Shown: piece by piece, positions 1-5,018 of the stretch
Position numbering within the stretch: the first letter of the stretch is position 1
How the letters are laid out: every line of letters begins with the position of its first letter
DNA from: Candidatus Poribacteria bacterium
GTDB taxonomy: Bacteria; Poribacteria; DTPJ01; WJIO01
Assembly: GCA_014730235.1 (NCBI GenBank)
Contig: WJIO01000154.1
Coordinates: 1 to 5,018 of the forward strand
DNA: 5,018 nucleotides
Direction of reading: 5' to 3'
Program-made: the position numbers and the translations under genes
The notes under the pieces: generated by a model
What the model was told of the DNA's origin: nothing
Database searches by the model: none
Seen by the model: the letters and a program-made list of their open reading frames with translations, nothing else

Positions 1-585
1 GAAATAGCGTCGAATATACCTAAACCCATAAACATGCAAGGCCTGCTTGAAACAGTTAAAGAGATCATCAGCAACAGACGAAAGACCGTATTACAGACAA
101 GAAAACGAATAGCAATCCTTGATGATGAAGCTCGTTCCCAGCAGTTTTTGCAAAGCATCCTGGTTCATGATATGTATGACATAGAAACTTTTATCTCGGA
201 AAAGGAACTGTTAAAAAGACATAGACACAAAGTTTTTGACCTTTACATTATAGATTTACCGTCAGCAGGTAAAAAATTTGGTGATATTATCCAGAATATA
301 AAGGAATTATCAGCGAATGCAGTATTTCTTACTATCACCCCGGATGATTATGAAGTATCTCAGGAAGACATGGATAAACAGGATATACATGCGCATTATA
401 CCAAACCTATAGATATTAATAATTTCAGAACCAATATAGACAGTTTGTTGGAAAAATCGAATAAGGATGAGCAAATAGAAACAGAACAGGAAGAAGCCCG
501 GGAAGATCAGGAAGACGAATCTAAAGATTCACAGGTTGATATAAATGATGAATCAGAGGAAGCAGTAGAGGTAGATAATGGCTGA
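1..585 (+). CDS. Tandem receiver (CheY-like) response-regulator protein with acidic tail, 5' end outside window
   Basis: The reading frame is open to the left edge, so the gene starts upstream. The first in-frame ATG (34) has no Shine-Dalgarno sequence and lies inside a conserved fold, so it is probably internal. Codons 1-28 (EIASNIPKPINMQGLLETV and on) look like the beta5-alpha5 end of a REC domain, with the invariant Lys-Pro at nt 22-27. A complete REC domain follows (about nt 100-465): the acidic pair Asp-Asp in AILDDE at nt 121-126, the predicted phospho-acceptor Asp in YIIDLP at nt 253-255, the beta4 Thr in VFLTIT, and Lys-Pro in YTKPID at about nt 403-408. The last 39 residues are dominated by Glu, Asp, Gln and Ser, are likely disordered, and hold no recognisable output domain. 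The protein is probably cytoplasmic and takes phosphoryl groups from a histidine kinase such as CheA. Its position before fliL and the switch genes suggests a motility role, but no target is shown. REC assignment is confident; the specific function is unknown. Confidence 0.85.
   Translation, partial: EIASNIPKPINMQGLLETVKEIISNRRKTVLQTRKRIAILDDEARSQQFLQSILVHDMYDIETFISEKELLKRHRHKVFDLYIIDLPSAGKKFGDIIQNIKELSANAVFLTITPDDYEVSQEDMDKQDIHAHYTKPIDINNFRTNIDSLLEKSNKDEQIETEQEEAREDQEDESKDSQVDINDESEEAVEVDNG
568..572 (+). promoter_or_regulatory. Ribosome binding site of fliL
   Basis: GAGGT lies 5 nt before the fliL ATG at 578 and sits inside the end of the upstream REC gene. It supports this fliL start and an 8-bp overlap between the two genes, an arrangement that favours translational coupling. 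Confidence 0.55.
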
Positions 586-1084
586 AGAAAATCAGGAAAA
601 TACAGCAAAAAATAATGATAAAAAATCCAGAATAGCTCTTTATATCATAGCTATTATTCCTACAATAGCTATGGTTAGTTTTTTTCTTGTGACAAAGGTC
701 ATTAACCCCAGGGTTAATCCGGCAGCAGCAGACACTACAGAAACCCCTGTGGAAAATGTGGTAGCCAAAACAGAAGAGACATTTCTCTGCGAATTGGGAA
801 CTGTTCTGGCTAATCCATCAGGAGGAAACAGCAGACGAATTATGAAAATGGGAATTTCTCTTGAAGTATCATCCAAAAAGATGATAGAAGGAGTTGAAAA
901 GATTAAGCCTAAATTACAGCATCAGCTTATAATAATACTTTCATCCAAAGACCTGGATTTAATCAGTTCAGCAGAGGGTAAATCATCCCTGCAGGAGGAG
1001 ATTAAAACTGCTTTTTCTGAGTTGCTGGATTCTAGCGAAGGTAGTTTACTCCAGGTCTATTTCAGCGAATTTGTAGTTCAGTAA
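578..1084 (+). CDS. fliL: Flagellar basal body-associated protein FliL
   Basis: This 168-residue protein has the FliL layout: a short charged cytoplasmic N-terminus rich in Asn, Lys and Glu (residues 1-18), one membrane helix (about 19-42, with a Pro at 28), a Pro/Ala/Thr linker, and a periplasmic domain from about residue 65 to the end. The domain opens with ETFLCELGTVLANP, continues with a strand RRIMKMGISLEV, and ends in VYFSEFVVQ, close to the family's usual terminal motif. FliL family members sit in the inner membrane around the stator units and influence motor torque or stator stability. The start overlaps the REC gene by 8 bp and has a GAGGT ribosome site. fliM begins 4 bp after the stop. 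The length is normal. Identification rests on the topology, the terminal motif and the position before fliM. Confidence 0.9.
   Translation: MAEENQENTAKNNDKKSRIALYIIAIIPTIAMVSFFLVTKVINPRVNPAAADTTETPVENVVAKTEETFLCELGTVLANPSGGNSRRIMKMGISLEVSSKKMIEGVEKIKPKLQHQLIIILSSKDLDLISSAEGKSSLQEEIKTAFSELLDSSEGSLLQVYFSEFVVQ
701..718. repeat. Short perfect inverted repeat inside fliL
   Basis: The arms ATTAACCC (701-708) and GGGTTAAT (711-718) are exact reverse complements around a 2-bp CA spacer. In the reading frame they encode Ile-Asn-Pro-Arg-Val-Asn, just after the membrane helix of FliL. The form could be a dimeric operator or a small RNA hairpin. However, an 8-bp arm can occur by chance in 5 kb, and no function is supported. 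Confidence 0.4.
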
Positions 1085-1088
1085 AATT

Positions 1089-2180
1089 ATGGAAAAAGAT
1101 CCTTCTCTGGAAGACGAAATAAAGGCTTTACAGGATGAAATCGAGTCGCTTTTAAATTCCGATTCATCTTCACACCAGTTGTTTTCAGATGGTAAATCCA
1201 GAACTGTTGATCCGCTTCTGTCCCAGGACGAGGTGGATACGCTTCTTACTGCTATGTCATCAAATGCACCTGCACCGACACCATCTGATGAAAATATCAG
1301 TGTGGAAAAATATGATTTTATAAAACCCACTCACCTCACCCGGGAGCATATTAAGTCTATTTCCGCACTTCACAGCAATTTTGCCCGTAATTTGGGTTCT
1401 ATTCTCTCTTCTATATTGCGAACCCCTGTGGAGGTAAATTGTTCCCATATTGAGCAGTTGAATTACGGGGAATATCTAACCTCCCTTCTGGATCCAAGCT
1501 GTATAGGAATTTTCAGTATATCGCCCATGAAAAGCTATGGTGTTATTGATATGAACCCAACCCTGGTTTTTCCCATGATAGATATGCTGCTGGGGGGAAC
1601 TGGTTCGGTAGGATTTTACAGCAGGGGTCTTACCAAGATTGAGGAAAATATAATCGCCAATGTGATGAAAAGAATCCTGGAAATACTTCAAGAGATATGG
1701 TTGCGCAATATGGAGGGAATAAAGATAAATATGGAAAATCTCGAAAGCAGCCCTCAGTTTGTCCATGCTGCATCTCATGGTGATCCAATGGTACTTGTGC
1801 TGTTTGATATTAAATTCGATGATATACGAAACATGATGAGCCTGTGTTTTCCCTTTCTAACAATACAGCAGTTGTTGGCGAATATTCAGAAAGAGGAATA
1901 TCCTGAGGCAGATGAAAAAGGGGATATGAAGCCCTACAAAGTTATGATGCGAAAGCACGTGGATAGTGTACCGCTGAATTTGAGTGTAAGATATGAATCC
2001 AACCAGGTAACTCTTGGTGAATTACTGGAATTGCAGAAGGGCGATATTGTCAAACTCCAGAATGCAGATAAAAACCGGGTTCTGGTGTATATTGAGGACA
2101 AAGGGAAATTCCAGGGCAAACCGGGGATGGTCAATGGTCGAAGGGCGGTACAGATATTTGATGCTGTAGAGGGAGAATAA
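1089..2180 (+). CDS. fliM: Flagellar motor switch protein FliM with extended N-terminus
   Basis: FliM forms the middle of the C-ring, binds phosphorylated CheY and sets rotation direction. The CheY-docking motif LSQDEVDTLL is at residues 44-53. The core begins at YDFIKPTHLTREHI (75-88), followed by FARNLGSILSSILRTPVEV and the middle-domain motif LLGGTG (167-172). The C-terminal SpoA domain, which contacts FliN, spans about 294-363 (VPLNLSVRYE through QIFDAVEGE). The protein has 363 residues, against about 334 in E. coli. The excess is at the front: the docking motif normally lies within roughly the first 16 residues, but here about 43 precede it. That extension holds a second similar element, LQDEIESLLNS (14-24). 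The ATG follows the fliL stop by 4 bp and lacks a clear ribosome site, so it is probably read by coupling. The only in-frame alternative start I see before the canonical motif is a TTG at 1179, also without a ribosome site. The family is certain; the start is likely. Confidence 0.95.
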   Translation: MEKDPSLEDEIKALQDEIESLLNSDSSSHQLFSDGKSRTVDPLLSQDEVDTLLTAMSSNAPAPTPSDENISVEKYDFIKPTHLTREHIKSISALHSNFARNLGSILSSILRTPVEVNCSHIEQLNYGEYLTSLLDPSCIGIFSISPMKSYGVIDMNPTLVFPMIDMLLGGTGSVGFYSRGLTKIEENIIANVMKRILEILQEIWLRNMEGIKINMENLESSPQFVHAASHGDPMVLVLFDIKFDDIRNMMSLCFPFLTIQQLLANIQKEEYPEADEKGDMKPYKVMMRKHVDSVPLNLSVRYESNQVTLGELLELQKGDIVKLQNADKNRVLVYIEDKGKFQGKPGMVNGRRAVQIFDAVEGE

Positions 2181-2184
2181 TTAC

Positions 2185-2190
2185 GGAGGA
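2185..2190 (+). promoter_or_regulatory. Strong ribosome binding site of fliN
   Basis: GGAGGA lies 5 nt before the ATG at 2196, in the 15-bp gap after fliM. It is the best Shine-Dalgarno sequence in the window and fixes the fliN start, so the long charged N-terminus of FliN is really translated. A strong site fits the high copy number FliN needs in the C-ring. Confidence 0.8.
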
Positions 2191-2195
2191 TAAAC

Positions 2196-2702
2196 ATGGA
2201 GGAGAAAGATGTTACCCAGGAAGAACTTGATGCCTTACTTGAGGAAGCCATGAAAGAAGCCGATGAAATAGATATTCCCGGTGAAAATAATCCTGACACC
2301 GGAGAAGAGGCAAAGGACAAAAGTCAGTCGAAAGCTCAACTAAAAGCAGAACAAAATGATTTCCAGCAGGGGGTTAAGCCCGAAAAAAAGCCGATTCAGA
2401 ATGACGGTTTTGAAAATATGACATCAGAACCTGATAGGGAAAAAAGCAATATTGATATACTGATGGATGTTCCTCTGGATGTATCTGTAGAATTAGGTAG
2501 AACGAGGATCGCGATAAAAGATATGCTGAAGTTGGGCCCTGGTTCGGTGGTAGAGCTTGATAAGCTAATAGGTGAACCGGTAGATTTACTGGTGAACGGC
2601 AGGCTTATTGCCCGGGGTGAAGTTGTGGTGTTTGATGAGAATTTCGGGATCAGGATAACTGATATAATCAATCCGGCAGACAGGATTAAAAGCCTGAGAT
2701 AA
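2196..2702 (+). CDS. fliN: Flagellar motor switch protein FliN, long N-terminal region
   Basis: FliN builds the base of the C-ring, pairs with the FliM C-terminus and helps dock export cargo through FliH. The C-terminal SpoA domain fills about residues 88-160: [17 protein letters not shown], then [21 protein letters not shown], and [20 protein letters not shown] with [10 protein letters not shown] at the end. These are classic FliN motifs. The first 84 residues are unlike the short E. coli N-terminus (whole protein 137 residues there, 168 here). They open with [13 protein letters not shown] (6-18), which resembles the EIDALL docking peptide of FliM and FliY. A charged linker rich in Glu, Lys, Gln and Asp follows and is likely disordered. 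No CheC-like phosphatase domain is present, so it is not a full FliY. The ATG is fixed by GGAGGA 5 nt upstream. fliO starts 4 bp after the stop. Confidence 0.94.
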   Translation: MEEKDVTQEELDALLEEAMKEADEIDIPGENNPDTGEEAKDKSQSKAQLKAEQNDFQQGVKPEKKPIQNDGFENMTSEPDREKSNIDILMDVPLDVSVELGRTRIAIKDMLKLGPGSVVELDKLIGEPVDLLVNGRLIARGEVVVFDENFGIRITDIINPADRIKSLR

Positions 2703-2706
2703 AGAC

Positions 2707-3252
2707 ATGGACTTTAAAACAAATAGATTTAAATATGCTGTAGTAATAATCCTGTTTGCATCTTTTTGTCTTTTAAACAGCGTTGCCCAGGCCGATTCTT
2801 CTTCAGAAACATGGAGGCGGGATCAGGATGGCAAGACTATGAAGTTTTCTGAGAATAAATCTGATGATGGATTGTTAAACGCCGGGCTTCGCATGGTGGT
2901 GTCTTTACTTCTGGTTTTAGGATTATTGATCGGTGGGGTGTATCTATTAAAGAAAATAACGCCATATAAAAGGCTAATTTCCGGTAGTCAGCAGCCTTTG
3001 TCTTTATTGTCAAAGATTGCGGTAGCCCCTCGAACTTATATATTAATTGCTAAAATTGCCGATGAAATACTGGTTATAGGTCTTGCAAATAATAATATGA
3101 CTTTATTATCCAAAATGGATGCGGAGGAATTTCAGAAGAAAAGCGATTTTAATATCAATGAGGGTTATGGAAACTCCTCGGATTCAAAACAGACTTTCCG
3201 TAAATTTTTGGACAGGCTTTATATAAAAAAGGAAAATGATTCGCTTCAATGA
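2707..3252 (+). CDS. fliO: Flagellar biosynthetic protein FliO
   Basis: FliO is a small membrane protein that helps the FliP ring assemble in the export gate. It is poorly conserved, so the call rests on layout and position between fliN and fliP. An N-terminal hydrophobic segment (about 10-25) ends in SVAQA, a likely signal peptidase site near residue 29. A polar stretch of about 30 residues follows, then a second membrane helix (about 63-81, MVVSLLLVLGLLIGGVYLL) bounded by Lys-Lys. A beta-rich cytoplasmic part then reads LSLLSKIAVAPRTYILIAKI, EILVIGLANNNMTLLSKM, the usual FliO pattern. The C-terminal 45 residues are polar. At 181 residues it is longer than E. coli FliO, mainly from the signal peptide with its following segment and from the tail. 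The ribosome site is weak, and the 4-bp gap suggests coupling to fliN. The stop overlaps the fliP start by 4 bp. Confidence 0.85.
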   Translation: MDFKTNRFKYAVVIILFASFCLLNSVAQADSSSETWRRDQDGKTMKFSENKSDDGLLNAGLRMVVSLLLVLGLLIGGVYLLKKITPYKRLISGSQQPLSLLSKIAVAPRTYILIAKIADEILVIGLANNNMTLLSKMDAEEFQKKSDFNINEGYGNSSDSKQTFRKFLDRLYIKKENDSLQ

Positions 3253-3989
3253 AATATCTATTGACAATTATATTAATAATAATGATTGTTAAACCTGTCC
3301 ATGCCCAGGTAAGTATTACGCTGCCGAAAGTCGAGATAGACAACAAGGAAACCGAGGGAATTGATTTATCCACAGGGATAAAGATACTTCTGCTTTTAAC
3401 AGCTTTATCCCTTGCTCCTGCTTTTCTTTTGCTTATGACGTCCTTCACCCGGATTGTTATTGTGTTATCATTGGTGCGAACTGCACTGGCAATTCATCAG
3501 ACTCCGCCCAATCAGGTAATAATAGGAATGGCCTTATTCCTGACATTGTTTGTTATGGCCCCTACATGGCAGCAGGTTAATTCTCAGGGGATTCAACCTT
3601 ATATGGCTGGAGATGTTGAATATAAAAGCGCCATCGAACAGGGATTTAAACCTATTCGGGATTTTATGTTTAGACAGACGGATGAAAAAGAACTGGCACT
3701 GATGGTTAATATTTCAAAAATGGAAAAGCCGCAAAATGAAGACGATGTACCTACCCATGTATTGATACCGGCTTTTATTTTGAGCGAACTTAATATAGCT
3801 TTTCGCATGGGATTTATGCTCTTTATACCCTTTATTGTAATTGACATGGTGGTTGCATCCATACTCATGTCCCTGGGTATGATGATGCTACCTCCAGTTA
3901 TGATCTCACTTCCGTTTAAGATACTGCTTTTTGTTATGGTTGATGGCTGGCGGTTGGTGGTGCAATCTCTTATCGCTGGTTTTAATTGA
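3249..3989 (+). CDS. fliP: Flagellar type III export gate protein FliP
   Basis: FliP forms a pentamer with FliQ and FliR that makes the core channel of the flagellar export gate. The 246 residues match the family's usual length (245 in E. coli). A cleavable signal peptide ends at PVHA (residue 19), as is typical of FliP. Membrane helices lie at about 44-64, 88-105, 183-208 and 217-240. Signature stretches are SFTRIVIVLSLVRTALA (65-81) with HQTPPNQVIIGMALFLT, then LIPAFILSELNIAFRMGF (172-189), the Met-rich SLGMMMLPP (208-216) expected at the gate constriction, and LPFKILLFVMVDGW (221-234). The ATGA start overlaps the fliO stop. An AAGGA-like site lies about 13 nt upstream, further than ideal, so reinitiation after fliO is likely. 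Confidence 0.97.
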   Translation: MKYLLTIILIIMIVKPVHAQVSITLPKVEIDNKETEGIDLSTGIKILLLLTALSLAPAFLLLMTSFTRIVIVLSLVRTALAIHQTPPNQVIIGMALFLTLFVMAPTWQQVNSQGIQPYMAGDVEYKSAIEQGFKPIRDFMFRQTDEKELALMVNISKMEKPQNEDDVPTHVLIPAFILSELNIAFRMGFMLFIPFIVIDMVVASILMSLGMMMLPPVMISLPFKILLFVMVDGWRLVVQSLIAGFN

Positions 3990-3992
3990 TAT

Positions 3993-3998
3993 AAAGGT
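3993..3998 (+). promoter_or_regulatory. Ribosome binding site of fliQ
   Basis: AAAGGT lies 9 nt before the fliQ ATG at 4008, in the 18-bp gap after fliP, the widest gap in the window. It supports independent initiation of fliQ at this codon. Confidence 0.5.
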
Positions 3999-4007
3999 AT
4001 TAGCAAA

Positions 4008-4280
4008 ATGACTGAGGAATTTGTTGTATATATTATCAGACAGGGGTTAATAACGATTCTAACAGCAGCCGCCCCTGTGCTGATTATTGGACTGGCAGTG
4101 GGTTTAATAGTAAGTATTCTCCAGGCCATAAGCCAGGTTCATGAAATGACCCTTACTTTTATACCCAAGATAGTGGCCATATTCGCCGCTTTGATAATTT
4201 TTGGATCATGGATGGTTAGAGTGATTACGAATTTTGCAACGGGTATACTTGCGAATCTGGCTGAATATGCACAGATGTAA
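4008..4280 (+). CDS. fliQ: Flagellar type III export gate protein FliQ
   Basis: FliQ is a small hairpin membrane protein that wraps around the FliP-FliR cone and helps form the export channel. The 90 residues match the family length. Two membrane helices lie at about 13-38 and 51-76. The loop between them carries the signature ILQAISQVHEMTLTFIPKI (37-55), including the invariant FIPK. The ATG has an AAAGGT site 9 nt upstream. fliR begins 2 bp after the stop, in the standard P-Q-R order. Confidence 0.96.
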   Translation: MTEEFVVYIIRQGLITILTAAAPVLIIGLAVGLIVSILQAISQVHEMTLTFIPKIVAIFAALIIFGSWMVRVITNFATGILANLAEYAQM

Positions 4281-4282
4281 AT

Positions 4283-5018
4283 ATGTTTAGAATTAATATT
4301 GACAATATAGAGTTGGTTACTTTTCTCCTGGTGTTTTTCCGAACCGGTGCTGTTCTTCTTACCGCGCCGTTATTCAGTCGTAAGAATATACCTGTGCCCA
4401 TAAGGATACTTATTCCCTTTATGTTGAGCGTAATTCTTACCATATCCATGAGAGACTTGATAGGACAAAACAATGTATTAATTATTTTGAATCAAGGCAC
4501 AGCAGGTCTGGCTGTGGCCGTATTCGGGGAATTACTGCTGGGTATATCTATTGGTTTTACCGCACAAATGACCTTTATGGCCCTTTATGTAGCCGGTAGG
4601 TTGGTAGGACAGGAAATAGGTTTCGGTATGGCCAGAATACTTGACCCATCCACCCAGGAAAATACAGAACTCATAGGACAATATAACACCATAATTGCTA
4701 TATTAATATTTCTTGTAATCCGAGGTCATCACTACATAATAAGAGCTATTGCCTGGAGCTTTTCCACTATTCAACTCGGTCAGCAGTGGATAAACGGTAA
4801 TTTCATAGGTCATCTGAATAACGTTTTTGCGGGGATTTTCTCAACAGGACTCAGGATCGCTCTACCGGTTATGGGAACACTTTTTCTGGCAAAGATAGCA
4901 ATGGGGATAATAGCTCGGACAATGCCTCAGATGAATGTGTTTATCGTTGGTTTTCCCCTGCAAATTGCGGTTGGATTGATAACGATGGCAATATCTCTGC
5001 CTTTTTTTGTGAAAATAC
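4283..5018 (+). CDS. fliR: Flagellar type III export gate protein FliR, 3' end outside window
   Basis: The frame from the ATG at 4283 is open to the right edge and gives 245 residues. FliR is usually about 255-265 long, so only the last 10-20 residues should be missing. It begins MFRINIDNIELVTFLLVFFR, with TAPLFSRKNIPVPIRI after it. It has successive membrane helices, the motif GFGMARILDPSTQENT (113-128) and the family signature ARTMPQMNVFIVGFPLQIA (211-229). FliR contributes one subunit to the FliP5-FliQ4-FliR1 gate in the inner membrane and contacts FlhB. FlhB is often encoded next and may lie just beyond the window. The start is 2 bp after the fliQ stop with no clear ribosome site, so coupling to fliQ is likely. 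It is intact as far as visible. Confidence 0.95.
   Translation, partial: MFRINIDNIELVTFLLVFFRTGAVLLTAPLFSRKNIPVPIRILIPFMLSVILTISMRDLIGQNNVLIILNQGTAGLAVAVFGELLLGISIGFTAQMTFMALYVAGRLVGQEIGFGMARILDPSTQENTELIGQYNTIIAILIFLVIRGHHYIIRAIAWSFSTIQLGQQWINGNFIGHLNNVFAGIFSTGLRIALPVMGTLFLAKIAMGIIARTMPQMNVFIVGFPLQIAVGLITMAISLPFFVKI

Noticed and set aside
34-36. ATG at 34 as the start of the first gene
   Set aside because: There is no ribosome site before it, the frame is open to the window edge, and the residues just upstream continue a REC-like Lys-Pro motif, so it is more likely an internal Met.
605-628. A-rich runs near the fliL start as a possible slippage site
   Set aside because: The FliL frame is continuous and complete, no alternative frame gives a sensible product, and A-runs are expected in a Lys/Asn-rich N-terminus at this base composition.
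742-1432. Twelve-base direct repeat AACCCCTGTGGA at 742-753 (fliL) and 1421-1432 (fliM)
   Set aside because: Both copies encode Thr-Pro-Val-Glu in frame in unrelated proteins. The copies are isolated and show no further similarity around them, so coincidence is the simplest reading.
2181-2195. fliM-fliN gap (and the fliP-fliQ gap) as a promoter or terminator
   Set aside because: The gaps are 15 and 18 bp, hold ribosome sites, and show no hairpin with a T-run.
1934-2320. Long open frame on the minus strand across the fliM-fliN junction, and the other minus-strand frames in the window
   Set aside because: They lie opposite well-recognised genes, have Ser- or Ile-rich shadow composition, and show no family motif.
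2196-2702. FliY rather than FliN
   Set aside because: The EIDALL-like start is FliY-like, but no CheC-type phosphatase repeats are present between it and the SpoA domain. The linker is low-complexity and charged.

Overview
The window lies inside a flagellar gene cluster, read entirely on the + strand. The order is [tandem response-regulator protein, 5' truncated] - fliL - fliM - fliN - fliO - fliP - fliQ - fliR [3' truncated]. The genes are packed tightly. fliL overlaps the upstream gene by 8 bp, fliP overlaps fliO by 4 bp, and every other gap is 2 to 18 bp. I see no internal promoter or terminator, so this is probably one polycistronic unit extending beyond both edges. No stretch over 300 bases lacks a gene, and I see no RNA gene, CRISPR array or mobile element.

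Layout: positions 1-585 encode a protein with the tail end of one receiver (REC) domain, one complete REC domain and a very acidic C-terminal tail. FliL (578-1084) is a membrane protein associated with the stator and basal body. FliM (1089-2180) and FliN (2196-2702) are the C-ring (switch) proteins. FliO, FliP, FliQ and FliR (2707-5018) are membrane components or assembly factors of the flagellar type III export gate. The set therefore covers torque and switching (FliL, FliM, FliN) and export (FliO, FliP, FliQ, FliR). The REC protein beside it is a plausible chemotaxis-type input to the switch.

The organism is a motile (or ancestrally motile) bacterium of moderate to low GC, roughly 40% by eye. 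The fliLMNOPQR order is widespread and does not fix the phylum. The REC protein directly before fliL, the extended FliM N-terminus and the long FliN N-terminus differ from the enterobacterial arrangement, but I cannot assign a taxon from sequence alone.

The core genes are ordinary. The unusual part is the switch-signalling side: a tandem-REC protein translationally coupled to fliL, a FliM whose extra N-terminal segment appears to carry a second copy of the CheY-docking (EIDALL-like) motif, and a FliN that also begins with such a motif. Together these suggest a switch with several docking peptides. That is inference, not demonstrated function.
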